DNA of 64,000 nt. Source: Tetrahymena thermophila SB210 (taxonomy: Eukaryota; Ciliophora; Oligohymenophorea; Hymenostomatida; Tetrahymenidae). The notes under the pieces are model-generated. The model was not told where the DNA came from. It ran no database searches and saw only the letters and a program-made list of their open reading frames with translations. This document shows positions 51,811 through 63,439 of this stretch, in pieces (the stretch's first letter is position 1; each line of letters begins with the position of its first letter). Both the position numbers and the translations under genes were made by a program. The stretch covers positions 930,001 to 994,000 of the forward strand of contig NW_002476418.1 of assembly GCF_000189635.1 (NCBI RefSeq). Direction: 5' to 3'.

Positions 51811-54800
51811 ATCGACTCTGATCAAAAATTATAAATAAAACTCTTTCATTCATCTACAACCTAAAATTAAATATACAAATAATAAATTTACCGTGGCAAA
51901 AATATCCTCTTTATATAAATTTTTATTATGAATATGCTATTTCTAAAGGCCTTTGAAGAATGAACAAAAGTAGTCCCAACTATTAAAAAAAAAATAAATA
52001 TTTTAATATAAAAAAATAGTAAATTTTTCAAATGATACGAATTCACTAAATAAGAAAAAATAAGAAATAAAGGAAGTCTACTCTTCATTTTTGTCTACTT
52101 GGATGTTAACATTAAAAAAAAAAGTACTTTATTTAATTCTTAATTAATATACTAAAATGTATGTATGCCTTTAATTTAAATAATAGTAAAAATTTTTATA
52201 TATTATAGCAGTCAACAAAATAATTGAGTGCATATTTATAATAAAAATGGAAGCAGAGTCTATACTCCATAGTCCTTTACAGAATTTGTCCTTTTTGTAA
52301 AAAATATTGATATTTAAAATATTGCTCTTTATTCATTCTAATATTAATGACTATTTGTATTTAAAAAAAATAAGAATAGAAGACTTTTATTTTTATTACT
52401 TTATATATTTTTATTTATATTTATTCTATAAAAATCTATACTTTTCATATAATAAAATTCATAAAATAAAGTCTTTTCTTCAATTTTGTTTACTAGGAAG
52501 TTAACATTAAAAAAATAAAAGCACTTTACTTAATGCTTAATTAAAAAAAATATAAAACATTAAATTTCAAAGATTGATTATACCCAAAGCAAATCAATCA
52601 ATCAATTAATTTAAAAAGGTCAAATAAATATTCTTTTGATATTCAAATTACCTAAGCATAAGCAGAAAGACAATATGAGTATTCATACCTTTTTGAAATA
52701 ATTACAAAATTTATTTTAAAAATATTCTATAAATAGAGTTTAGACAATTAACCTTAAATATACTATTCTATTGAATAATTTATTTTAAATTAAAAAAAAA
52801 AGTGTTACTCCTAAAGAAATTTAATTATATTTTAATTTACTTAGTTTCAATAGAAAAACTAGATTTTATTGTCTTAATTTACAAATTATAAGCTTACTTC
52901 AAATTCAAAAATTTGTTTACATAAATAATAAAGCTATTTAAAAGTAATAAAAATTGAATGTTTTAAATTTACCCCTAATTATTTTTAACAAAAGCATTAA
53001 ATATTATCAATAAATTATTTTTTAAATCGCTAATATGATTTTAATTTCATTATTTTTAATAAAATTTTGTATAAAAATATTTTCTCAGAATTATTAAAAA
53101 ATAGACTTTTAATTCATCAGGAAAAACTAAATAATTTGAAAAATAATTTAGAAAGTGTCCTTAAATACTTATATAGATATAAATAAATACAAGAAAGATA
53201 AAATATGAATAGATTATTTACTAAATTGAAAGAATATGAATATTTAATTAGCTTTGATTTACATTAAAAGTTTATTTATATTTTTTATAAAAAATATTTA
53301 TTAAAATATCTTATTCAAAATAAAAATATGATATTTTAAAGCTATTATGAATATGTTTTTATTTGACTATTTAAAATATTTCATTAAGTAACCTTAATAG
53401 CGATGAGATGTTATATTATTTATTATTAATTTAAATTTACTTCATAAAAAAAAATTTGAGGATTACATATTTTTCTTTTATTTTTAGCAGGTTTCTGGAA
53501 ATAAAAGTAATTTATTTTAGTTACATATTAATCAATATTAATAAAGCATGTATTTTTTTTTATATAAGAAATTAAAGTATTTAGATATATGATAAATAGG
53601 CTACAAAAAAAAGCAAATATTTTATTCCAATATGTCTGTACTATTTATTTAATAATTATAGATATTTGATTGGTGACTATAAAAAATCTTATACAAAATA
53701 ATCGCGATTTTTTATTCAGAAAATTTCTAATAATCATTTGCTTTTAATATTTGATTCCTTATTTAGGTTTTTATAGATTGTACAAAAAATGAAATTAAAA
53801 GAAATTATTTTCGTTTTCAGTATTTTTATTTTATGTTTTTAAAATCATTTAAAGCATTTTAATATTTTAAAATTGAAAATCATACAAATAAATTTTATTT
53901 TCTATTTCATTTTAAAACATAAAGTTATAAAATTAGATAAGAGTGACTCATATTTAAAAACATTGGTGTTTTTAACATAATAAAACTAATTATGAAAGAA
54001 TTTAGTATTTGCTGGCTGCAAATGCAGATTGAATATTATATTTGCGAATTAATTTGTGAGGTAAATAATTGATTTCTAGAAATGTAGCCACTGCATATAA
54101 CTAAAAAAAAATAAAATATTTTTAAGATGCTTAAACATACTGCACTGATTCTACTAACTTTTGTATGTTTTATAAAATTCTAAGTCTTAGATATAAAAAA
54201 ATGATTTTTTTGCTATTTTTGTATTTATTAGGTGTAAAAAATAGATATTCATTAAGTAATTTAGAATATCTGCTTGTTGTTTTAGTATCTAATTGATATC
54301 TTAAGATAAATCAATTTAAGCTAATAAAAGAAGTTTATGAATAAGGGTTAAATTTATTTTAAATAGGATTGAATCTAAAATTGCAATGTCAAAAAACTAC
54401 ATGCATACATGCTTTGGTTTGAATTAGATTTAATGCATTAAAAGATAATATAATTTAAATTCAAATGGAATGCTATTTTTAGTTAACAATAAATTTATAT
54501 TTATTTATTGAAAAGTCAAAATGTTGAAGAAAAAATTGATCATTTTCTGAAAAAATTCACAGGGAAAATAAGATAATGACCTAATAAATAACAAATTTCA
54601 AAGATTAATATACTGATTATTTATTAGTCATTCAATTTAATTAAAAAGTAAAAAACTTTTAGTATATAGGTGATGAATATATATGATATTTTAATAACTT
54701 GAAATTCATAAATTTCCTAAATGATTCTTTCAAAGTTCTAAAATATTAGAGTAAAATCTAGAAGATAAATAATGGATATCCAGAAGTGTTATCTAATAAT

Positions 54801-55830
54801 TGATATTTCATAGTTTATAAAAGAAATTTATAGTGTTCAATTCTAAAAGGTGTTTGTTAAGTGTTGAGTAAAATAAATTCATCTCGCACCATATGCTAAA
54901 GCCTAAAATTTGCATTTATTCATTCAAATATAAGAAAAAGCAGGTAATTAAGCTAGTTAGTTTGTTTGTTTGGTAATTTGCTTGGATCCTTAAGTTAGAG
55001 CCTCATTACATTCATTAATACAAACATACAAAATGTTATAAAATAAATAATGAAAAGATTCTCTTATTTCATTCAAATAAATTCTTTTATAATTTTACAT
55101 GTAAATTTTCATTAAAAAAATTCGCTTTTTTCTGCTCTTTTATTAGCCTTTTTATTATTTATTTTTTAATAAATCTGCTCGTATCTTTTTTTGTTTGCTT
55201 TTTTATATATTTAGACAAATTTCATACTTTAAAAACGAGTAAAACCAGTGTTAACTTCATAATAACTAAAACCTGTCTAGATAAATTTGTTGAAATAATA
55301 TACAGCTTTCAGACTTAAAAGGATAAGCATACGCTGAGAGAATGATTTTAGAGAGATAAGTACTTAAATGGAAATTAATATGAGAGTGTGTTTTAAGTAT
55401 ATTTGAATATGTATGGTAATTTAATGAAAGATTTTTGAAGAGTCTTATAAATTATAAAAGAATACCCTTTTGAAGTATTAGATTGAATGATTAAATAAGA
55501 ATTAAATCAGCTTGATAAATAGCTAATCAAACTTTGCAATTATACTAAATACTGAAATGAGAAATCAATTATTTTCTCCCCAGAATTTCTTTTATCTGTC
55601 TAAATGATTAATTAATTAGACAATGAATATATGAAATTTAATCAGCTTTATGCAAAATTTAATTCAAATTTGCATGACATTTAAAAAGAAGGAAATTTAT
55701 TGTGAAAGAAAACTATAAAAGAATTTTTTATAAAGACCTTCTGAATATTAAATAGCAGTACTTTCTGAGCTAAATCAACAATAAATAATTAAACAAATAA
55801 TAAATAATTAAATAAGAATAATAAAGAGAA
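51811..55830. other. End of array repeats, then long AT-rich intergenic
   Basis: 51945-52745 is a further copy of the interspersed array repeat; its last part (CATACCTTTTTGAAATAATT) also occurs at 34629, so the two outer edges of the array carry the same sequence. From about 52750 to 55830 I see only AT-rich spacer with no coding frame. The last few hundred bases should hold the promoter of the protease at 55831. Confidence 0.6.
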
Positions 55831-56790
55831 ATGAACAAACTCATCCTCCTCGCCCTCGCTGGTACCGTCCTCTTAGGTGCCACCCTCTTATTGGTCAACC
55901 ATAAGAGAGTCTCCGATGATGTCCCCATCACCGAAGAAGTCATCCTTAAATGGAAGTAATTCAAGCAAACCTACAACAAGAAGTTCTCTGATCCCGATCA
56001 AGAAGTTTACAGAATGGAAGTTTTCGCCTAAAACCTCGAAGTCGTCAAGTAGGATACCACTGGTACCTTCGGTGTTACCCAATTCTTCGATTTAACCGCC
56101 CAAGAATTCGCTTCCATCTACCTCACCCTCCAAGTTGAAAATGCTGAAGAAGCTGTCCACGATGCTGAACTCAACGGTGACATTAACTGGGTTACCGCTG
56201 GTAAGGTTACTGCTGTTAAGAACTAAGGTTAATGCGGTTCATGTTGGGCTTTCTCCACCACTGGTGCCCTCGAATCTGCTTTGATTGTCGCTGGTCAAGC
56301 CACCAACACCATCAATCTCTCTGAATAACAATTGGTTGACTGTTCCACCAGCTACGGTAACCAAGGTTGCAACGGTGGTTTAATGGATAACGCCTTCAAG
56401 TACATCAAGGCTAACTAACTCACCACTGAAAGTAACTATCCTTACACTGGCAAGGACGGAAAATGCAACTCAGCTGCCATCAAGGCCCCCTTATACAGTC
56501 TTAAGGGTTTCACTGATGTCGCCAAGACCACCTCTGCCCTCCAAGCTGCTATCTAAAAGCAACCCGTCGCCATCGCTGTCGATGCTTCCAAGTGGTCTTA
56601 CTACACTGGTGGTGTCTTCTCTAACTGCGCTACTCAATTAAACCACGGTGTCCTCTTAGTCGGTATCGTTAACGGTAACTGGTTAGTCAAGAACTCTTGG
56701 GGTGCCTCTTGGGGTGAAAACGGTTACATTACCTTAAAGGCTGGTAACACTTGCGGTCTTGCCAACGCTGCTTCTTATCCTACTGAGTGA
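55831..56790 (+). CDS. Papain-family (C1A) cysteine protease, cathepsin L-like
   Basis: Intronless, 319 residues, TGA 56788-56790. Signal peptide MNKLILLALAGTVLLGATLL; propeptide of I29 type (KWKQFKQTYNKKFSDP, GTFGVTQFFDLTAQEF); mature enzyme near residue 111 (DINWVTAGKVTAVKNQGQC). Catalytic residues: Gln in [11 protein letters not shown], nucleophile Cys 138, His 272 in NHGVLLVGI, Asn 288 in KNSWGASWGE. Disulfide pattern LVDCSTSYGNQGCNGG is canonical for cathepsin L. Codons are strongly C-ending (GTC, ATC, CTC, ACC, GCC), unlike most genes here; in Tetrahymena this is typical of very highly expressed genes, so abundant digestive or secreted protease is likely. Paralogue of the enzyme at 27426-28418, sharing the propeptide and [14 protein letters not shown]. 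Confidence 0.96.
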
Positions 56791-58847
56791 TTTAATAGGA
56801 TCTAAGTCCAAAACTTATTATAACATTTATGAAAGTATTAAAAAATAATACATGTCTCTTTATATTCGTATCGTATGATACTATATAAAAAACAACATAA
56901 TAAATTTTTTACCAAAATTTTAAATAAACTCCTTCTTACATTCTTTATTTCCTTTCTAAATTCATTCATCTACTTAAGCATAAATGCATAAATAATTAAT
57001 TTTAACTGCTAGTTACTAACTATATCCGAATATAATTAACAGTTAGTAAGGTAGCAAATTAGCATGAGAGATTATTTTAATTTTTAAGCAAAACTTTTAT
57101 TCAACCAAAATAAAGCTAAAAGTCTAAATCAACAATTTAACAAAAGATCCTAATTTAATTAGAAAAAAAATAATTGACGAAAATTTAAAAAATTATTCTG
57201 ATTTTTGAGCATAATTTGATTAAAAAAATTTTTATCTCATTAAATTTATTCTATGAATTATTTATTTATAATAAATATTATTTGAATAAATTTTAAAATA
57301 AATTGATTAATTTTTTTAAATATATATTACATCTAGATTAATATTTTGACTAAATAAATTCAACAATAGGCATACAAAATAGTTTATTTTTTATAGATTT
57401 CATAATAATTTAGCTATTGATCTAATATTGAAAATAAATTTCTGATATAATTAATTTTTATTATCAATTATTTTTGTATAAATGTTTATTACTATTTTTG
57501 CTTAGATTAAAATGAATTCGGATAAAGATAAAGTAAGTTTAGAGGTTTAAAAATAAGCAATTAAAATAGATGGCTGATACCCTAATTCATTTATACATGC
57601 ATTCATAGATAAATATTAGAAGAATTAAAGAAAAAAAAATGTTAAAATAGTTAAAATTTAAAACTGAAAACTTTTCTATCTTTGTTTTTAATGTAGATTT
57701 TTTTATTTAATTTATTTTCTATTAACTAAAAATAGAAGCAAAAAAAAAATTCTGATCTTTATTAGCTCTTGTGCTAATTGAGTATCAAATTTATTTTCTT
57801 AAAGATGGAAAAATATTTTTTTTGAATTATCCTCTTGGGATTATTAATCAATAATAAATACTAATATGCTCATATTTTTTAAGAAATAAGAGTGCTGTCC
57901 TATTTGGCTTTCAAATTATCTTCATAATACTAATAATTATATCAATTTTCTATTTCTTTTTATTGCTATCAAAGCTAATCTATTTCAAGCTAAATCCATT
58001 AAGTATTATAGCAACTAAAAGGTGCTAATATAAATTATAAATTTTGTGTTCAGTAAAGAAAATAAATTTATATTTTACTATTTCAGTTTAAAATGTATAA
58101 TACAACAATTTAAATCTTCGAAAATTAAGAATTTATCAATAATTTAAACAAATATATATATATGGGCCTATGTTAATATTGCTTTTGGCTCAAGTCAAAA
58201 CCTGTAAAAAATGATTTTATTGATTTTTAGGATTGCTATTTATCAAAAAATAAAGAATATAAAGTTTAAAAATTAATTATAAAAATTAATTTATTAGTTA
58301 GTTAGGTACCATTAAATGGTTAAATTCATTCACCAACAATAAAAACTTGATAAAGGAAGTGAGTCTAAATAATTTTTTTTGAATTAACATTAATAAATTG
58401 ATAAAAAAACACTCCGTAAAAAAAAAATTATAATTTAGATTAATCGTTATTTTATGCTTTTTTTAAAGTTATCATTACAATAATAATTTTTTTTTCTTAA
58501 CTCATGAGGCATCTCTATTACTTACTTAAAACAGAAAAGAGGAAAGATTAAGCTCTGCAATATTTAAATTTTAATATAGAGAAGTCCATAAAGGATGCAA
58601 ATAGAAAGTAATATTAAACCTGTCTTACTTAGTCTTACTTTTAAAATGAAAGAGAAAAAGGAATTCAATCTTTCAATCTATCAATCAATGATATATTAAT
58701 ATTATTTAACTTAGAAAAAGACAATTAGCAATAATCAAAACCTTCTAAAAAAATTGGTAAGAAAAGAAAAAAAATATAAGGCAAAAAAATTAAACCTTTA
58801 AAAAAAATATTCAAATTAATATCAATAGAAAAGTAAAAATAATAGCA
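56791..58847. other. Intergenic, AT-rich
   Basis: About 2 kb with no convincing gene. A 21-codon frame at 57511 begins MNSDKDK and has a GTAAGT just inside, but nothing downstream extends it. GGCTCAAG-type short motifs near 58180 also occur near 34900. Confidence 0.6.
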
Positions 58848-59213
58848 ATGGGAAACAGTGAAAGCCAAAATTCTAACTTTCAAATTCAGCCCTACCTTAG
58901 ATCAGGACTGACCAACGAAGAAATCATTATGATAAAGACTGTCTTTGACCAACAAGAACCAGAAAATGGCGTAATCAAGTCAAGCCGTCTTCGCAAGTTG
59001 TACTAAGATTCTTATGATAAGAAAAATTATGATTAAAAGATAGGTGATAAGCAATTTTTAAACTTTGATGAATTTTTTGAAATAATGGCAAGCGATATCT
59101 TAGAAAAGAAAGAAAAATATAAAGATATTTAATTCGATTCTTAAGGATAAGACATAGGCTGTGTTTTTTGTCCTACTGCTGTTGATACTAGATAATAGCA
59201 AAACACTTATTGA
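58848..59213 (+). CDS. Small EF-hand-like protein with N-myristoylation signal
   Basis: Intronless, 121 residues, TGA 59211-59213. Starts MGNSESQ, a good consensus for N-myristoylation of Gly 2 (Ser at position 6 missing; Glu-Ser at 5-6), so membrane attachment is likely but inferred. The body looks like an EF-hand pair of the calmodulin/calcineurin B type: helix LRSGLTNEEIIMIKTVFDQQ, a degenerate loop (EPENGVIKSSRL), then FLNFDEFFEIMASDI. The calcium loops lack several acidic ligands, so binding may be lost. The C-terminal third is Gln/Asp-rich with CVFC. A short protein-like composition, clean ATG context (AGCAATG) and lack of frame breaks support it as real. Exact family unrecognised. Confidence 0.75.
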
Positions 59214-60929
59214 AATCAAACCTACTAGAATCATTCCTTATATAAACAAATAAATAAATAAATACACCTCTACAATTTTCTCTCTTCTGCTTGAGTTTAA
59301 ACTTAAATAAATGTCTTTCTTTAAATTTTAAGGCAGTTCCTGTAAACGAAAGAACAAATTATCAATCAATTAACAAAAAATCAATTGTGCGCATTTGTGA
59401 ATAAAAAAAAACAATAAATGCATATTTAAATATAAACATGTTATTTATTTGATTCCTTTGTAAAAAATTGACACCTTGTTTACTTTAAACACCAATGCAG
59501 AATCGAGTTAAAATAATTACTTAAATATATATAATAACAATTATAATCGAAATTATAGATTATCTACTATATATTTTAATTATAACACAGAATATCCTTG
59601 TACTTATTGATTGTTTCAAAGTTATTAATTTCAGAAAGCTAACAAGTAATAAAACAAGTAAATAAGCAATCAATCATTCATCTAATTGCTTTTAATTAAT
59701 TTCTATCAAATTTTTAGATTAATTACTGCTGATAGCTATCAAAAATGATTATTAACTATGACTAATTAAATCATATATTAATAATTAATTAATTAATCAA
59801 TCAAATATTGATTCACTCTCTAACTGGTCTATCTATCTATATAACTAATATAATAATCAAATTATTCTAAATTCAATTATTACTAATATACATAATGATG
59901 GATGATTCATAAATGATATTATTCTTTAAAACTAAAAATGTTTTTTGTATGAAATTTATTTTTATTGCAAATCTAATTTTTATTTTTTCTAAAATCATTT
60001 TTCCCTATCTTTTGCACTTACCTTGTAAATTAATCAATCATTTTCTTTTTAAATAAGCATTCATTCTTAATTACTAAAAATTGTACAAGTCTTACTAAAT
60101 CAATAATAACTCTTAACATTAATTGCCAATCAGGTTTAACATTAAATCGCATTTCTCTAAATGAAATTTTTTTATATTTTTTGATAAAATTACATAGGTT
60201 TTACAAACTTTTGAATTCATGAACAAACAATTATTTACCCTAAAAATCTATAAATTGCATAATACGCATATGGTAAATTTTAATTGTAGAAAATACACTT
60301 TATCCTTAAAATATTCTTTGAATTTGTAAAATACAAAATAATAAAAGATTAAGCCAAACAAAATACTCCAATACTGGCTGATTTTTAATATTATTACTTA
60401 AAGATAAAAAATTAATATTTTTTCTTAATACATCTCTCTGTTGCTCTTCTAATAATTAATTAAAAATTTGCAACGAATAACTACAATTTGCATAAAAAGT
60501 TAAAAATAATTTTGGCATAGTAGCTGAAGTATATCGACTAATTTTAAGTTTTTAATTTGTTGAAGTTTTTTTATATTTTTTAATCAATTTTGATTTTTAT
60601 TAAAATATTTCATTGTTTATTTTATTTATTTATTTTTATTTTTTATGTTTTATTTATTTTATTTCTTTTTTCATATTTTTTAATCAATCAATTTGTTTTT
60701 AGCTTTAGTTGTTAGTATCGCTTAAAATTTATTTAGTTGTTTGTTTTTTTATTTGTTAGTTTTTAATTTATTTTTATCAAAAAAAAAAATATCATAATTA
60801 ATGGAATAACTTAAAAATGGAAAAAAAATCTTCTGAATTATCAATTCTTCATCTCCTATTTTAATAATTTTTATTTTTTAATAATTTTATTTTTTTATAA
60901 AGTGTGTTTTTTTTTTTTATAGTGAATAC
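59214..60929. other. Intergenic, AT-rich
   Basis: About 1.7 kb AT-rich spacer with T-rich runs (60550-60920) and no coding frame seen. Confidence 0.65.
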
Positions 60930-61616
60930 GCAGCATCAAGATAGTTCTACAATATTCGAAGTTTAAATGGTATGGATTAAATTTGGGGATTGGATTTTTT
61001 AACAGCAGTTGAATCTATCCGGTTATTAAAAATTTCCGATTAGTTCGAATATTTTTGTTCTACTTGAGCTGAGGAATCCGCGTAACGGAATATCATTATT
61101 TAAAATGATTATGGGAGTTTAACCGAGCCTTAAAAACTTTTCCCATATATTTTGCATGTATTTTCTTGTTTTTCAGATAGGATTGTGCTTGATCCTACGA
61201 CATGCGTCAGCTGTCCAAAATGAGTTAATTTAACTACATTCAAGTTACTTAAATACAGAATTTTCTCTTATTTTCAAATTAGATTTCTTTTATTCATTCT
61301 TAGTTTAGATAACGTTTAGACTGTTGTCAAATCTTCATTTCTAAGCATTAGCTTTCAGGAAATTATTTCAATTCGAGTCGTCTCCATCATATAATTTTAT
61401 AATATTTGTGAGTATTATTGGATTATTTCAAGGTCTTCATTCGTTCGTTCTGAGTATTCTTCAATCACCTTTCAATTTAAGTAGAGTTTCTTTCTTATCA
61501 AAAATGTTTTCATTCATAATATATTTCCAAATCCTCTCATTTTCAGATCAAATATATTCTTTCATATTTCTCAAAGAATTTCCTCATGATAATCAAATAT
61601 TCCAACTAAATTTACT
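60930..61616 (+). other. GC-richer, hairpin-dense non-coding region (possible ncRNA locus)
   Basis: Base composition rises visibly against the flanks and several hairpins follow one another: ATCATT..AATGAT (61093-61110), ATGGGAGTTT paired with AAAC and TCCCAT (61111-61146), TAGGAT..ATCCTA (61178-61197) and GACA..TGTC (61199-61215). AATCCG..CGGAAT sits near 61075. No coding frame fits across this. The strand is unknown; + is assumed because the unit also contains CGAGCCT, as in the repeat at 61617. Could be one or more non-coding RNAs; I cannot match it to U1-U6, SRP, RNase P or telomerase RNA by eye. Confidence 0.4.
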
Positions 61617-61682
61617 TTAAAAACGAGCCTGAACGGTGGGCTGGATTTATTTATAGAGCGGGATTTCTCTAAATAAAAACTT
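61617..61682 (+). ncRNA. Structured repeat element B
   Basis: About 65 nt, similar to element C at 61939-62002. Shared core is GCCTGAAYGGTGGGCTGGAT. A second hairpin TAGAG..CTCTA (61654-61658 with 61667-61671, loop of 8) is followed by AAATAAAAACT. AGCC..GGCT can also pair. RNA identity is inferred from structure only; strand uncertain. Confidence 0.4.
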
Positions 61683-61938
61683 AATTGTTGAAACATTTAA
61701 TTTTTATCATTTAATTCTAATCAATTTAATCATGAATATAATGATTTTCAAAATCAATTCATTTTCGTATATTAATTATTTAAACAGATTTTAATAAGTT
61801 AATGAGTGCCTCAATGATAGTCAATATCCTATTTGAGCATTCAGTTTATTTAGAGAACCAAGTAAAAAGCTAACTTATCAAAACTTTTTCTTCCTTATTA
61901 CCCAGTAGAATTCTAAAAAATCTTAACTTAAAATGACA
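61683..61938. other. Spacer between repeat elements B and C
   Basis: AT-rich, no feature recognised. Confidence 0.5.
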
Positions 61939-62016
61939 TTAAAAACTTGCCTGAATGGTGGGCTGGATTTTTGGAGCGCGGTTCTCCAGATAAAAACTCA
62001 TTTCGTTAAAATTTTT
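61939..62016 (+). ncRNA. Structured repeat element C
   Basis: Second copy of the element. The hairpin is TGGAG..CTCCA (61972-61976 with 61984-61988, loop of 7). Relative to B, one base pair changed on both sides (A-T to G-C), which supports a selected RNA or DNA stem. A run of six T at about 62012 could terminate an RNA polymerase III transcript. No known family recognised. Confidence 0.4.
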
Positions 62017-63439
62017 TAGCTTAATCCTTTTTGTAATAAGTAAAAATTATAATGAAGGGTTAGTTTTTAGCAATTTAGACAGGCACTTCAGTTTTCTTTT
62101 CAGTAATTTTTAGCATCATTTCTATTAGGTCTAGAAATTCTTATCCTTTTTAGACAGACAGACAGCACTTTCAGTTTTAGAGAAAAAGAAAATCCATAAT
62201 CTCACTCATATTATTTGATTATATTTTTTCAACTATCTTATCTAATCTTCTTTCCATCAACTTTTGCGTCAAAAATCCAACTCTCCTCAAGTCTAAACAT
62301 CCTATTTCAGAAATCCTATCAGATTTCCTCATTTCCAATTCGATATTATCTGTATTCTTTCATTGAACTTGATTAAATCAACTTTCATTTTTTCATAGCT
62401 GCATTCAATTAGAACTATGCGCAATTAACAATAAGTTTTTATTTATATTAATTTATTTTTCTTTCGTTAGAAAATTTCTTAATTAATTAATCAAACCTAA
62501 AATTTAAAATCAAAAACAAAAATTAAAAATTTTTAACAGAAATATCCAATATTAATAATTAATCAAATATTGGTATATTTAATAATAATTGACTCTTGCA
62601 ACTAAAGAAAGCTCTAGTTAAATTTTTTAGATATTTATAAGATATTTATTGGAAATTAAGATATTGAATTATTTATAATCAAGCTAAAATAAGCATTAAT
62701 TTAGATTTTAAAAATAAATTTAAAAAATTATTATTATTATTTTTAAGTAAAATCTTTATTTAAAATAAATAAATGTATTTTTTAGATTATATATACTTTA
62801 ATTCATAATATAATAAATATCTTTGAATATAAAAAACCCATTTATATATTTAATATTAAAAAAATAGAATTTATTTTTTATAATTTAAATATAATTTGTA
62901 AATTTTAATCAAATTAAATATATTTAAAAAAGATTTAAAATAAAAAAATATATTATTTAAACCTTATGCCAGACTGTATTTAACAGAAATTTTAATATAA
63001 AAGCAAAAAATTTATTAATTATTATTAATTTAATAAAATTAAGATTTTAATCAAGATCAAGCTTACTTTATAAAATCTTAATAAAATATTTTTTAATTTG
63101 TGAAAATTAATTAAAGATTCAAAAGAATTCATAAAATAAATATAAGTTAAAATGGTCATATAATTATTTGAAATTAATAATCTATCTATCTATTTTTAAT
63201 CATTTGAAGCAAAATTCAAATAAAATAAACTAAATATAGATTAAATAAATACAATTAGTTTGAGTATTGATAAGTTGCTACTAATAAAAGATTTCAATAA
63301 TTAAGTATTCATTATTTGATATTAAGACATACATCTATATTAAATTTTAAGTAAAATAAGAAAAGAAGTGATTCAGTAAAGTATTTGTTAGTGAATGGAA
63401 GGAATGGGTAGTTAATTATGTATTAAAAAAATTTTTTAT
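62017..63439. other. Intergenic, AT-rich
   Basis: 1.4 kb with no coding frame; includes a short (GACA)3-type tract near 62154. Contains the 3' end of the calcium-binding protein gene on the right. Confidence 0.6.

Noticed and set aside
57511-57576. Short frame beginning MNSDKDK with an internal GTAAGT donor-like site
   Set aside because: No downstream exon with coding character found, so a first exon cannot be supported.
60930-62016. Possible telomerase RNA, SRP RNA or spliceosomal snRNA
   Set aside because: None of the diagnostic motifs of these RNAs could be matched by eye; reported only as a structured region of unknown identity.
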